A stretch of DNA of 64,000 bases from Lepagella muris (GCF_004793975.1 NZ_SRYB01000011.1:1-64000); one strand, 5' to 3'; numbered from the stretch's first letter, positions 53,274 through 62,750 are shown. The notes: a model not told the origin generated them from the sequence alone. Numbers and translations are program-made.

Positions 53274-54382
53274 ATCTCTTTCTTTTCGGTTGAGACACTA
53301 ACACCTTCTTTTAACAGGTCTGCGCCTTCGGAAACAATTATATCTCCTTCTTGCAGACCACTCTCTACGATATAATCCGCGCCATCGTTAATTTCAAATA
53401 CCTCGATTGGTGTTGAAACGGTTTTGCCATCAACAACCTTATACGCAAAAATTCGGTTTTGTATATCGTATGTAGCACCCTGCGGAATAACTATACAGTC
53501 GGGCTTCTTATATGAAATCACAATATTTGCTTGACCACCACTCATGAGCATACGGTCTTCGTTGTTGAATATAGCCCTCATGCTCACAGTTCCGGTGGTC
53601 TTATCAATAATGCCGCTTATCACATCAATTTTCCCGGTTTTTGAATACATCGAACCATCATTCAATTCCAAAGAAACTTCAGGGAAAGATTGCAGAACAT
53701 TTTCCAATGTCCCATATTCTGCGATTAATGACAACACCTGCTTTTCGGTGAGGGAAAAATAGGCATACATTTCAGAATTGTCAGAAACATTGACTAATGG
53801 CTCGGTCATTGTCGGACTTACCGATGCGCCGATACGAAAAGATGTCATTCCGGCATATCCGTCAACCGGACTTTTCACTTCTGTATATGACAAATTGTTC
53901 CGGGCATCTTTCAATTCAGCGAGAGCTTGTTGAAGAGATGCTTTGGCCGCTTTATAGTTATTTTTGGCAGTGCGCAACTCAAATTCGGAAATAACCTTGT
54001 CATTAAACAAAGATTGTTTTCCGTCAAGGTTTTGTTTCGCTATGGCTTCATTTGCCTCGGCTGTGGAGACAGAAGCCTCGGCTTTTTCCAATGCAGCCTT
54101 GTAGGGAACTTGGTCAATGATGAACAGCACTTGTCCTTTTCGGACAGGCGAACCTTCCTTAACAAGAACCTGTGTGAGTGTCCCTGAGACCTGTGGGCGA
54201 ACCTCAACATCCTGACGACCTTTGATAACTGCGGAATATTTCACCGACAGCTGTTTATCCTCCGGTTTTAATGTCATCAGAGGATAATTCTTGGCTTCTT
54301 CCTGTTCGGATGCCTTTTGTTTGCATCCGGTCAGCAAGAGCAGACTTGCCAATGCAATTGTTAAAATACTTCGTACCATCAT
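53270..54382 (-). CDS. RND periplasmic adaptor lipoprotein
   Basis: 370 residues with lipobox LLLLTGC near residue 20. The lipoyl-like halves (DVEVRPQVSGTLTQVLVKEG and SYTEVKSPVDGYAGM-type) flank a coiled coil (about 95-150). It links the inner-membrane pump to the outer-membrane duct. It is the first gene of the five-gene efflux unit; the promoter has a TAACTTTG box at 54405. Confidence 0.9.
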   Translation of the reverse strand: MMVRSILTIALASLLLLTGCKQKASEQEEAKNYPLMTLKPEDKQLSVKYSAVIKGRQDVEVRPQVSGTLTQVLVKEGSPVRKGQVLFIIDQVPYKAALEKAEASVSTAEANEAIAKQNLDGKQSLFNDKVISEFELRTAKNNYKAAKASLQQALAELKDARNNLSYTEVKSPVDGYAGMTSFRIGASVSPTMTEPLVNVSDNSEMYAYFSLTEKQVLSLIAEYGTLENVLQSFPEVSLELNDGSMYSKTGKIDVISGIIDKTTGTVSMRAIFNNEDRMLMSGGQANIVISYKKPDCIVIPQGATYDIQNRIFAYKVVDGKTVSTPIEVFEINDGADYIVESGLQEGDIIVSEGADLLKEGVSVSTEKKEI

Positions 54383-54404
54383 TTTTAATTGTTTAATTTG
54401 GATG

Positions 54405-54412
54405 CAAAGTTA
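54405..54412 (-). promoter_or_regulatory. -7 box of efflux operon
   Basis: TAACTTTG on the minus strand, 22 bp before the adaptor ATG at 54382. The 190-bp gap to the divergent AraC gene probably contains its operator. Confidence 0.5.
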
Positions 54413-54540
54413 AATAAGGCCTGTGTCGCGATGTTTGTTAGAAATACACTTTGATTTGTCCAAATTGCCCAGATTTACTATTATTATATTTCATATATGC
54501 CTATTGGGGACATCCATTTGTCCATTACGGACTTTTTCAT

Positions 54541-54548
54541 TAATTTTG
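54541..54548 (+). promoter_or_regulatory. -7 box of efflux AraC gene
   Basis: TAATTTTG ends 24 bp before the ATG at 54573, matching the TAnnTTTG consensus. The promoter faces away from the efflux promoter, so the regulator could control both. Confidence 0.5.
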
Positions 54549-54572
54549 TATCATAAAAATGATTGATTGAAT

Positions 54573-55454
54573 ATGATTGAGCAATGCTTGACGTCCTTGT
54601 TTCCGGCCATATATAGTCCCGGAAATATAGTCTTACTGGTTACCCCTGACTTATTTGGAAAGTTGGCAGGTGTGACCATTGAGAATTGTAGGTTCCATCT
54701 ATTTGTGTGCAGTGGACGATTAAACTTGGAAGTTAATGGCAAAAAAGCCGAAATGGAAGGGTGTTCGTTTCTTGATGCGATAGATACGTTAAAAATCAGA
54801 ATTGCTGATGTCAGTTCTGATTTAAGAGCATGGTGTCTTATCTTTACTTACGAGTTTGCCAGTGAATCATTGAAAAATATTCGTCCATTCCCAATGGAAC
54901 ATCTTATTCAATTGAACTACACTCCGGTATGGTCAATCTCTCAAAAGAACAATGATGTTATTGAATTTCATCTAACTCGGTTCAGAGAGATAATAGAGGA
55001 TATGAAACACTACCAAAGAGAGGAATTTCTGAAAAGCTATTTCCGCATAATATGTTTGGAAATAGGAAATGTCATGTTTTCCTATTTGGATAGCAGCGAA
55101 CAGTCTTCATCGTCTATAACCAAGAAAGACATTATCTTGTGGGACTTTATAAAATTGGTTTCAAAACATTTCAAGGAGCAACACAATATAGATTTTTACG
55201 CTGAATCATTATGTGTATCGTCAAAGCACCTGACCCGCATTGTTAAAGAAAAAACAGGCAATACTCCATATACATTTATATGTAATGAATTATTACATAA
55301 CGCCATGGAACTACTTGAAAAGGAAAATTTATCAATAGCTCAAATAGCATATAATCTTAATTTTTCTGATCAAGCTGCATTTTGCAAGTTCTTCAAAAAA
55401 CATAAATCAATATCACCAGTAGCATACCGTCGGCGTTTCGCATCCACTCAATAG
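54573..55454 (+). CDS. AraC-family regulator next to efflux operon
   Basis: ATG 54573 (MIEQCLTSLFPAIYSPGN) gives 293 residues; a TTG at 54567 is in frame but less likely. The N-terminal cupin-like part has no recognised ligand motif. The C-terminal double HTH reads IDFYAESLCVSSKHLTRIVK and LSIAQIAYNLNFSDQAAFCK. Divergent placement suggests it controls the RND/MFS operon. Confidence 0.85.
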   Translation: MIEQCLTSLFPAIYSPGNIVLLVTPDLFGKLAGVTIENCRFHLFVCSGRLNLEVNGKKAEMEGCSFLDAIDTLKIRIADVSSDLRAWCLIFTYEFASESLKNIRPFPMEHLIQLNYTPVWSISQKNNDVIEFHLTRFREIIEDMKHYQREEFLKSYFRIICLEIGNVMFSYLDSSEQSSSSITKKDIILWDFIKLVSKHFKEQHNIDFYAESLCVSSKHLTRIVKEKTGNTPYTFICNELLHNAMELLEKENLSIAQIAYNLNFSDQAAFCKFFKKHKSISPVAYRRRFASTQ

Positions 55455-55538
55455 TGCGGTGAAACATTTATCTGCTCTATCGTACCTTTCTCTTTTTCAC
55501 CCACAATATTGAGTGCTTATCTGATAGGTTTATAGAAA

Positions 55539-55634
55539 ACGGAGTGTCAGCAGACAAATCAGGGAGTAACCGACCTGCAACTTCAATCTGAATATTGCAT
55601 AGTCACCTCCGACTGTCCGCATGACATACTCCGT
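55539..55634. other. Imperfect inverted repeat between convergent genes
   Basis: ACGGAGT (55539-55545) and ACTCCGT (55628-55634) are the outer ends of 20-bp imperfect arms (with TGTCAGCAGACA near the left and TGTCCGCATGACA near the right) around a 55-nt centre. It lies between the convergent AraC and DUF362 genes. It could be a bidirectional terminator or a small mobile repeat. Confidence 0.35.
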
Positions 55635-55707
55635 TTATTTTATCATATAATGCCAGGGAAATGAACTAAAACGAATATAGAGTTAAGTTGTTCCCGTGAT
55701 TTTAGCA

Positions 55708-56685
55708 TCAATCCAATGTTATCAATTCATATTTTTGGCTTCCCAATCCCAATTGCTCGGCATACTCCAGATTGTGCATCCCGTTGCGTGAGTCAATACG
55801 TTCAATTAGGTGGATTTTGCCGTGGTCCTTCGAAGCACGCACCAAGTCAATGCAAGCACGATCTAATGCCACCGGGTCTAACGAAGCGAGGATGCCGATA
55901 TCACCCATTTTAGGGTCTTCGGGAGTTGCCACACAGTCGCAATCCACAGAGAGATTATTAGCCACATTGATATATAAGATACGGTCACCTATATGGTCAA
56001 TGACGGCTTTCGATGCTTCAGCCATTGATTCTTGGAAAATATCTTGATGCGGCACGTCTTTCCAAACCTCCACCACATCTTTGGTTTTTCCGGCGGAATG
56101 GATATATGCTTTTCCGGCAGATGAAGCTATACCGATAGAGATGTTTTTCAAAGCACCTCCAAAGCCGCCCATCGGATGCCCTTTGAAATGCGAGAGTACC
56201 ATTACAAAATTGTAATTCAGGAAATTTTTTCCCACATAGTCCTCTTTCAAGTGCTTACCTCCTTTTACCGGAAGAGCCGTTTCACCCTCTGCGTCCATTA
56301 TATCCACAGGGGCAATGGCTGTAAAGCCATGATCGGCAGCCGCTTTTAAATGGTCTTCGGTACTTGCGCGCCCGCCACCGTATGCGGTATTGCATTCGAC
56401 AATCGTACCATTTACTTTTTGTACAAGATCTTTAATAAGATCCGGGTTCAGATAATTGTTATTACCCGGCTCACCGGTGGATAGTTTCACGGCCACCTTG
56501 CCTTCTGCTTTCCGTCCGAGCGCGTCGTAAATCTTCAGCAGATTCTCTGAGGAGATTTCCTTGATGTAATACACTTGGGGCAGCGAAGCGTTTTCTTCCT
56601 GTCCGCTTTTCTTTTGTGCATTGGTGCATCCTGTACCTGCAAACATCATAGCGACTGTCAGTAAGGAAGCAAAAATTCTATTCAT
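55708..56685 (-). CDS. DUF362 lipoprotein
   Basis: 325 residues with lipobox MFAGTGC near residue 20. The DUF362 domain covers about 60-310: VAVKLSTGEPGNNNYL, then NGTIVECNTAYGGGR, VMVLSHFKGHPMGGFGGALK and ASLDPVALDRACIDLV. There are no ferredoxin-type Cys clusters, unlike many relatives. Function is unknown; the family is proposed to act in redox chemistry. It stands apart from the next operon by 205 bp. Confidence 0.85.
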   Translation of the reverse strand: MNRIFASLLTVAMMFAGTGCTNAQKKSGQEENASLPQVYYIKEISSENLLKIYDALGRKAEGKVAVKLSTGEPGNNNYLNPDLIKDLVQKVNGTIVECNTAYGGGRASTEDHLKAAADHGFTAIAPVDIMDAEGETALPVKGGKHLKEDYVGKNFLNYNFVMVLSHFKGHPMGGFGGALKNISIGIASSAGKAYIHSAGKTKDVVEVWKDVPHQDIFQESMAEASKAVIDHIGDRILYINVANNLSVDCDCVATPEDPKMGDIGILASLDPVALDRACIDLVRASKDHGKIHLIERIDSRNGMHNLEYAEQLGLGSQKYELITLD

Positions 56686-56735
56686 TTTTTATGTTTTTAA
56701 AATTTTTATCGGGTAAGTAAGCAGTCGATTTGAAT

Positions 56736-56846
56736 TTAAATATAGATTCGGCAGGATTTCAGATGAGATTCGGCTGATTGAATCAGGAGCATAGCTGTGG
56801 CTATGTGACTGATGAGAGCTGTCGAAGCTCGCTGAAAGACTGCCAT
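56736..56846 (-). other. Possible 36-codon ORF in intergenic region
   Basis: The 205-bp gap between the DUF362 and aldo-keto reductase genes has a short frame (ATG 56846) reading MAVFQRASTALISHIATAML and ESHLKSCRIYI, and near-direct repeats (GATTTGAATTTAAAT and CATTTGAATTGAAT). It may be a repetitive intergenic element, not a gene. I cannot support more. Confidence 0.2.
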
Positions 56847-56890
56847 TTGAATTGAATGATTACTTAAATTCCGAATTTTAAAGATACTAT

Positions 56891-57751
56891 TTAGAAATCT
56901 ATCTCATCGGGGGCAAGTCCTGAACCTCCACAATACTCCATGCGGTCGATGGTCTGCATATCAGCGTCAGAAATCTCGAAACCGAAGACATCGAGATTCT
57001 CGCGGATGCGTTCCGGAGTGACCGATTTTGGAAGAGGAAGTACGCCATGCTGCATTGCCCAGCGGATGCAGAGCTGCGCCACCGACTTTCCATATTTCGC
57101 AGCTATGGCTTTAAGAGTTTCATTTGTGAGCATCCGGCCTGTGCCGAGCGGTGACCATGCCTCCACCAGAATATCCTTAGCGTTGCAATACTCCACACAG
57201 TCTTTCTGCATGAATCCGGGGTGAAATTCAATCTGATTGACCATTACCGGGATTTCGGCATCTGCGGCAATCGCTTCAAGATGATGAGGCAGGAAGTTGC
57301 TGACTCCGATTGCCTTGATGCGTCCCTCCTTATAAAGATGCTCCATCGCCCTCCATGTGTCAGCGTTTATCTCTCTCCAGTTGTCGAACTGTTTTGCGAC
57401 GGCAGGCCAGTGGATGAGATACAGGTCAAGATACTCCAATCCGAGGTCACCACAGGTTTTGTCGAAAGCATGAAGTGTGCTGTCATATCCGCGTTCGGTA
57501 TTCCACACTTTGCTTGTGACAAATAGGTCTTCGCGCCTGATTCCGCTCTGCCGTATTCCTTCGCCCACACTTTTCTCATTGGCATACACTGCCGCAGCGT
57601 CAATGTGACGGTATCCATCGGCGATAGCGCATTTCACGGCTTTGATTGCGGTTTCTCCGTCAGGTGTCTGCCATGTGCCGAAACCTACAGAGGGAATGAG
57701 TACGCCATTGTTGAGTTTGAAAGTCTTGTCCATATTTCCTTTTGTTGTCAT
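56891..57751 (-). CDS. Aldo/keto reductase
   Basis: 286 residues; an internal ATG at 57733 (MDKTFKLNNGVLIP) may be the true start. GFGTWQTPDGE, then HIDAAAVYANEKSVGEGI (Asp and Tyr of the catalytic tetrad), SKVWNTERG (Lys follows in TSKVW), and LIHWPA-type YLIHWP with the His. This is a class of 2,5-diketo-gluconate-reductase-like NADPH enzyme. The gene overlaps the acetyltransferase by 4 nt. Confidence 0.9.
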   Translation of the reverse strand: MTTKGNMDKTFKLNNGVLIPSVGFGTWQTPDGETAIKAVKCAIADGYRHIDAAAVYANEKSVGEGIRQSGIRREDLFVTSKVWNTERGYDSTLHAFDKTCGDLGLEYLDLYLIHWPAVAKQFDNWREINADTWRAMEHLYKEGRIKAIGVSNFLPHHLEAIAADAEIPVMVNQIEFHPGFMQKDCVEYCNAKDILVEAWSPLGTGRMLTNETLKAIAAKYGKSVAQLCIRWAMQHGVLPLPKSVTPERIRENLDVFGFEISDADMQTIDRMEYCGGSGLAPDEIDF

Positions 57752-58311
57752 TCGTTATTGTCAATGTATTTTATCACACGAGCCGGGTTGCCGACAGCGA
57801 CGGCATTTGCAGGAATATCGTGAGTTACGACAGAACCAGCACCGATGATGGCGTTGTCGCCAATGGTTACGCCCATCGTTATCGAAACATTGCCGCCAAT
57901 CCAAACGCAATTGCCAATCTTTACAGGCTTTGCAATCCCGAGTGCGGCGCGGCGTCCTTTGGCTTCCATGGGATGCTCAACCGCAAATATACCGCTTCCC
58001 GGGCCAATCCATACATCATCGCCTATATTGACTTCGGCCATATCAAGGATGGAGACATTGTAGTTGGTCAGAAAATTGTCACCGACGTGGATGTTGACTC
58101 CGAGGTCGCAGAAAAAACCGGGCTTGATGCTGACATTTTTGCCGCATGAGCCAAAAAGCCGGTGGATGAGTTCCACACGCTTCTCCTCGTCATTGACCGA
58201 TGTGGCATTAAACCGCTGGCAAAGATCAGCCGCTTTCTGATGTAAGGCTCCTATTTCCTCATCAAAAACTTTGTAATAATCTCCGTTGCGGAGTTTCTCT
58301 ATTTCTTTCAT
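57748..58311 (-). CDS. LacA/Maa-type O-acetyltransferase
   Basis: 187 residues, left-handed beta-helix. It has RNGDYYKVFDEEIGALHQKA at the N-terminus (Maa-type cap), then DNFLTNYNVSILDMAEVNIG, EHPMEAKGRR with the catalytic His, and a C-terminal hexapeptide region (IGDNAIIGAGSVVTHDIPAN). It acetylates a sugar or similar acceptor from acetyl-CoA. Four-base overlaps tie it to both neighbours. Confidence 0.9.
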   Translation of the reverse strand: MKEIEKLRNGDYYKVFDEEIGALHQKAADLCQRFNATSVNDEEKRVELIHRLFGSCGKNVSIKPGFFCDLGVNIHVGDNFLTNYNVSILDMAEVNIGDDVWIGPGSGIFAVEHPMEAKGRRAALGIAKPVKIGNCVWIGGNVSITMGVTIGDNAIIGAGSVVTHDIPANAVAVGNPARVIKYIDNNE

Positions 58312-58907
58312 GACTTTTGTGGCTTGGATTGTACGGCTTCATTCCATGTAATAGAATCAGGTAATGGAAGATCGATATTCTCGCGTTGCAGGAGTTCCAC
58401 AGCTTTTTCTGCGATACATAGGCAACATCCTGTACATCGGGTGAATTGATATTGTCCTACAATATCTCCACATTTCACCGTCCCGTAAGTATCCTTGAAA
58501 TGTTTGAACAATTCACCGGCCAAAGCAATTCCCTTGTCATTATCGTCCGGCGTATACAAGCCGAGAGCCATAACACCTGCTGAAAGCGCACCGCAGGTGC
58601 CATTTTCATACGTTTTCCCGATACCTCCACGGAAACCTGCGGATAAGGCTTTCAATTGTTTTTCGGTCAGTTCGCTGCCCAAGGCTTGGCATATACCAAG
58701 GAATGTGGCCTGCGAACAAGAATATCCATCCTCACGCAACTTTGTGATGATTTCAGTCGCCTTTTTTATCAACTTGTTTTCCATTTTCATATCTATTGTT
58801 TTCTCCGATATTTCCCCTTTGTTTTCGGCAGCATTGGCTGCAACCGAACAAAAAGACACCGCAAGCAATCCGGCTACAGGAATAATCAATTTATTTTTCA
58901 TATTCAT
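58308..58907 (-). CDS. C_GCAxxG_C_C family protein with signal peptide
   Basis: 199 residues. A signal peptide (cleavage near VAANAAENK) precedes the C_GCAxxG_C_C redox domain. Key cysteines are in DGYSCSQATF, GTCGALSAGV and TRCTGCCLC. The usual cytoplasmic family has about 140-150 residues; the secreted form here is longer by the signal and linker. It is probably redox-active or metal-binding in the periplasm. Confidence 0.85.
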   Translation of the reverse strand: MNMKNKLIIPVAGLLAVSFCSVAANAAENKGEISEKTIDMKMENKLIKKATEIITKLREDGYSCSQATFLGICQALGSELTEKQLKALSAGFRGGIGKTYENGTCGALSAGVMALGLYTPDDNDKGIALAGELFKHFKDTYGTVKCGDIVGQYQFTRCTGCCLCIAEKAVELLQRENIDLPLPDSITWNEAVQSKPQKS

Positions 58908-58940
58908 TATTTCTCTCTATATACATACGATACTTTTCTG

Positions 58941-59531
58941 TTATAACCATCGGTCTTTTGTATCTATAGGACGGAGTACACGACACGGGTTGCCGACAGC
59001 AATCACTCCGCCGGGGATGTCTTTTGTAACAACACTTCCGGCTCCAATAATAGAATCGTCACCAATGCTGACCCCCGGCATTATTACTGCATTTCCACCC
59101 AACCATACACGGCTACCTATGTAAATAGGACTGTCCTTACAGAATCCTCTCTCTCGTTCGTCTGGATCAATTGCGTGATTAACGGTGTAAAGGCTGCAAT
59201 TAGGCCCTATCAAAGTATTGTGTCCGATATGGATAGTTGTGTTATCCATAAATGTACAATTGAAATTGACAATTACATTGTCTTCGAGTTCGATATTCGA
59301 GCCATATTGACAACGGAAAGCGGGTATGATCAATACATTTTTTCCTAAGTTGCCAATAAGCCGGGTGAGAATCTTCTGCCGGATTTCTTGTTGCGTTTCG
59401 TTAGTTTGATTGTACTGCATCATCAAATCTCCGGCTTGCTGAAATTTTCTCATCATCTCCTGATCGAAGATGTAAGGTGCTGAAATAACCGAATTGCATA
59501 ACTTCTTGTGTATTAATATTTTAATTGCCAT
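58941..59531 (-). CDS. Second LacA-type O-acetyltransferase
   Basis: ATG at 59531 (MAIKILIHKKLCNS) gives 196 residues and overlaps the AraC gene by 11 nt. The beta-helix has DNVIVNFNCTFMDNTTIHIG, catalytic His in YTVNHAIDPDER, and IGDDSIIGAGSVVTKDIPGG. The N-terminal cap resembles the protein at 57748-58311, so the two are paralogues. Confidence 0.85.
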   Translation of the reverse strand: MAIKILIHKKLCNSVISAPYIFDQEMMRKFQQAGDLMMQYNQTNETQQEIRQKILTRLIGNLGKNVLIIPAFRCQYGSNIELEDNVIVNFNCTFMDNTTIHIGHNTLIGPNCSLYTVNHAIDPDERERGFCKDSPIYIGSRVWLGGNAVIMPGVSIGDDSIIGAGSVVTKDIPGGVIAVGNPCRVLRPIDTKDRWL

Positions 59532-60357
59532 ACAGCAATGCTGACGGAGCAACTCCGAATTCCTTTTTAAATGCCGTCGAGAAATGGCTCAGACTTTTGA
59601 AGCCTACCTCAAGATACACATCAGAGGCTTTCTTTCCGAGTTCACAAATCATTTTTCTGGCTTCCTGAAGACGACGGCGCGTTATCCACCGACTTGGCGT
59701 TATATCGCCAAAAGCAGCGGTGAAATCTTTTTTGAATGTCGAAAGACTGCGTCCTGTATAATGCGCGAATTCGTCAAGCGACATATCGCACCGAAAGTTC
59801 TGCTCCATAAACTGAGACAGGTCAATTTTCCAAGGTTCAGCGAAATCAAAGAGTGTCACACCCAGATCCGGCTGAACCTGAAGGAGAGTGAAGACAGCCT
59901 CCTTCAATTTCGCCTCCATCAAATCCTTCGAAGGATATTGCTGTGCTTCAAAATAACCTTCGAGCGACTGAAAAAGTCCGTTAAGGAAAGGATGTTTCTC
60001 CAATAATATATATGGTGCGTTTGATACCGCTTTGTTGTTGACGAGAGGTACTGTAAGATGATGCTCAGACAACATCTTCTTAAGGAAAGGATGCTTCAGT
60101 TGCAGAAACAGACCCTTGAACGGTGTACCGTCCTTTGCCGGTTTCTTAATCTTACGCATCATGTGGTTGCGACGCACAAAGAATGCGTCACCTTTTTTCA
60201 GCTTGTATTTGCGCGTGGGAGATATGAGTTCCATCTCGCCGGAGCAGAGATAGCAAAGCATGTGCTCCGTCACCATCTCTTCACAGTATTTGTCGCGAGG
60301 CACCTCACAGCAGAAGAAGGTGTCCATAAAATTGTATATGACTACTCCTGAATCCAT
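59521..60357 (-). CDS. AraC-family regulator of redox/acetyltransferase unit
   Basis: ATG at 60357 (MDSGVVIYNFMDTFFC) gives 278 residues; an earlier ATG at 60417 would overlap the rhodanese gene. The N-terminus has LISPTRKYKLKKGDAFFVRR, a cupin effector region. The C-terminal HTH is MSLDEFAHYTGRSLSTFKKD with ASDVYLEVGFKSLSHFSTAF. It lies between the rhodanese and acetyltransferase genes and probably controls the unit. Confidence 0.85.
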   Translation of the reverse strand: MDSGVVIYNFMDTFFCCEVPRDKYCEEMVTEHMLCYLCSGEMELISPTRKYKLKKGDAFFVRRNHMMRKIKKPAKDGTPFKGLFLQLKHPFLKKMLSEHHLTVPLVNNKAVSNAPYILLEKHPFLNGLFQSLEGYFEAQQYPSKDLMEAKLKEAVFTLLQVQPDLGVTLFDFAEPWKIDLSQFMEQNFRCDMSLDEFAHYTGRSLSTFKKDFTAAFGDITPSRWITRRRLQEARKMICELGKKASDVYLEVGFKSLSHFSTAFKKEFGVAPSALLYGN

Positions 60358-60361
60358 AATT

Positions 60362-60778
60362 TTATTTCTTGCTCTTTCTCCATTCGTTATACTCTCGGAA
60401 CAACGGAGTTCCGTCAATAAAACCGAGTTGTCTGACCTTTATCTTTGAATCTTTTATTTTCTTGTAGGCATTGGGGGCAACCCACCCAAGTCCACAATTA
60501 AGTATCACCACCCTGTCAGATGGGATTTCATTCAGCCGTTCCTCAATCTCTGAATTAGGAATATGATGATTTTCCGCAAATTGCTCGTAACCGTCATACC
60601 ATTCATTTTCACGAACATCGATTATGAAAACATCGGGCTGTTCTTTCATGATGGAAAGAGCCTTATCCGGCTTAAGACCACCGAGATATTTGCTGTCCTG
60701 AGCATTGGCACAGGTGGCACATAGCATTATCGGCATAAGCAGTAACGCTGTGAGGTATTTCAAAATAACATTTTTCAT
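60362..60778 (-). CDS. Secreted rhodanese-like protein
   Basis: 138 residues with a signal peptide (cleavage near CANAQDS). The rhodanese fold has VFIIDVRENEWYDGYEQF and the active-site Cys in VVILNCGLGWVAPNAY, an unusual six-residue loop CGLGWV. The -7 box lies at 60783, with the ATG only 4 nt beyond it. It stands first in the redox/acetyltransferase unit. Confidence 0.85.
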   Translation of the reverse strand: MKNVILKYLTALLLMPIMLCATCANAQDSKYLGGLKPDKALSIMKEQPDVFIIDVRENEWYDGYEQFAENHHIPNSEIEERLNEIPSDRVVILNCGLGWVAPNAYKKIKDSKIKVRQLGFIDGTPLFREYNEWRKSKK

Positions 60779-60782
60779 ACTG

Positions 60783-60790
60783 CAAAATTA
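60783..60790 (-). promoter_or_regulatory. -7 box abutting rhodanese ATG
   Basis: TAATTTTG on the minus strand ends 4 nt before the ATG (60778). Transcription would start at or inside the start codon, as at the histidine kinase (6041-6048). Confidence 0.45.
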
Positions 60791-61124
60791 CTGCCAAATT
60801 TTACTATTTTGGTTTTCTCAAACGTCTTTTTATACTTTACTCAAACATTATTTATAGATTGCTACATGCACTAGTTTATATGTCTCTATTATCGGCTTCG
60901 CCACCATTGTCCCCGATTACAGGAGGTGACTGTAAATGCTATTTTGTACACACAAGAACAGAGTGGTTTACAAAGCGATGTTGCTCAATATTTTCTAAGT
61001 AAAATGTATATTAAATTATACCTCGGCATAAAATGCCTTGCTATGATAAGAAAATTCGTGCTCCAAACATTTAACTTATAAACATTTGGAGTACGATGGT
61101 GCAATATACATTCTTTGAACCTCA
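60791..61124. other. Spacer without gene
   Basis: AT-rich, no credible ORF. CTCCAAA and TTTGGAG near 61062-61091 form a small hairpin that may end transcription from the right. Confidence 0.4.
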
Positions 61125-61463
61125 TTATGTTCCAATAGTACGGAATGAACGTGTTGTTGTTTGTAGAGGGCGATACATATTAAACTCTGGCTCAGCCACC
61201 ATTGACTTCTTAGCTTCCGTTGTGGGTGCATCAATGGTATTGGCTTCAGCTTTCTTGTTCTCAATGCCGTCGGCTTGTTCAGGTTTGGGGGCGATTTCGG
61301 CTTGGATCTTTCGGTCGAGGGCGGCGAGGTCGGATTTGAGTTGCTTCAGCTCATCCTCCTTGCCCCACTTCTTCGACATGATGCCTTCGAGGATCGGCAC
61401 ATCGTCTTTGAGCTTTACGGTGCGTTCCTCGTATTTGGCGATGATGCCGGGGTTCCATGGCAT
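61125..61463 (-). pseudogene. C-terminal fragment of ICE methylase/helicase
   Basis: About 112 codons: MPWNPGIIAKYEERTVKLKD, then LEGIMSKKWGKEDELKQLKS and DLAALDRKIQAEIAP. This is the recognisable C-terminal tail of the very large SNF2-helicase/N6-adenine-methylase proteins of Bacteroidales conjugative elements. An in-frame TAA stands just upstream of the Met, so the rest has been lost. Assignment rests on recalled family sequence. Confidence 0.6.
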
Positions 61464-62108
61464 TGACGATAAGGTCTCTTATTGATGATTATTAACAGGC
61501 GGATAAGCTATTATCTCAAAAAATATTTGTAAATTTGCATTAGACAAGATAAGAGAATCTGTGTGCAGACATTCAATCTCCATCTGGACCACGAAAGCAA
61601 AACAAAGAATAATGTTGTAAGCTATACAAGGTACAAATATTGGAGATGTAAAAATATTGGCTCATAAACTCTTGATAATCAGGATATAAATTCCGCAAGG
61701 TTTCCCCAGGCGGATCACTGAACAGAACGGCCGAACGCCGCAAATCGCTGAAAATAAGACAGTTTCAGCATTTTTTTTTTGTATGCGTCTTACCGCGGAG
61801 GCAACCGACACCTTTGTGGAGAGTTTAGTGGCTATCTTCAGAATATTCACAGTCCGGCTGATTATCATGGACTGCAGTATGCCGAGCAGACATTTCAAAG
61901 GCTTGACACGACTCTAATAAACTGATTTAAAATCCATTGAGTTTATATCATGAAAATGTCATGTACTATGTAGCGATTCCTACTACTTAATGTAAATGAA
62001 TCCCCAAAATGGTAAACATCAATTTTATAGTGGCAGATGACCGATAACACTTTTTAATATCTTTATTAAAATGTGTAATTTTGCATCATTAATACTCTTT
62101 ATATTGAG
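61464..62108. other. Gene-fragment region
   Basis: 645 bp without intact gene. A plus-strand stretch around 61795-61920 reads as protein (GGNRHLCGEFSGYLQN, ADYHGLQYAEQTFQRLDTTL) and ends in a stop, but has no start and no recognised family; it is probably a tail fragment. A run of ten T at 61771 may have caused frameshifting. Confidence 0.4.
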
Positions 62109-62222
62109 ATGAGAAATATATCTCTATACATAGATTTGGTATTTTGTATCATCGTTTTACCGCTTATGGCTCTGATATTCCCGGTAGAACGGTGGTTTCA
62201 TAATTTCCAGTGGTACCCGTAG
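62109..62222 (+). pseudogene. N-terminal stub of sensor histidine kinase
   Basis: 37 codons: MRNISLYIDLVFCIIVLPLM, then ALIFPVERWFHNFQWYP and stop. It resembles the first membrane helix of LytS-like sensor kinases of Bacteroides, the rest of which is absent. Low certainty about family; clear that it is a stub. Confidence 0.4.
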
Positions 62223-62291
62223 GACGAAAATATATCTCGATCTACAACGACCTGTGCCATCGTTTTGAATAAGACAAGTTATTTTAGAATT

Positions 62292-62750
62292 ATGATACTG
62301 ACAAAAGAGAAAAGAATTACCGGGATTTTCTTTCCGATAGTGTTAGGGCTTCTTACTGCATTCGGCCCATTCGTCACAGACTTTTACCTTCCTGTTCTTC
62401 CTGAAATGTCAGGATTTTTTCATGCTCCTGCCGCGCTTGTGTCGATGAGTCTCACGACCGGTATGCTTGGGTTGGCATTGGGACAGCTTTTCATCGGGCC
62501 ACTTACAGATAAATATGGCCGTCGCCGGATTCTTATTTTAGCAATGGCTCTTTTTGTGATTGCGACATTAGGATGCGTGTTTTCTCCTGATATCTGGACA
62601 TTCAATGTACTCCGCTTTTTTCAAGGACTTGGTGGGGCCGGAGGTATAGTGATTTCTAAAAGTATGGCATCAGACACCTCATCGATAGTGCTTGTTGCCG
62701 GAGCCGTACTCGCTCTGCCTATGGCATTTATAGCTAAAGATACGCAATGA
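62292..62750 (+). pseudogene. MFS (Bcr/CflA) transporter with internal deletion
   Basis: ATG 62292 (MILTKEKRITGIFFPIVLG) gives 152 residues against about 400 in the family. Residues 1-130 contain FVTDFYLPVLPEMSGFF, GPLTDKYGRRR and FFQGLGGAGGIVISKSMASD, as in the intact pump at 47573-48769. The frame then jumps to a C-terminal segment (SIVLVAGAVLALPMAFIAKD), losing about eight helices. An in-frame deletion is the simplest reading. Confidence 0.75.
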
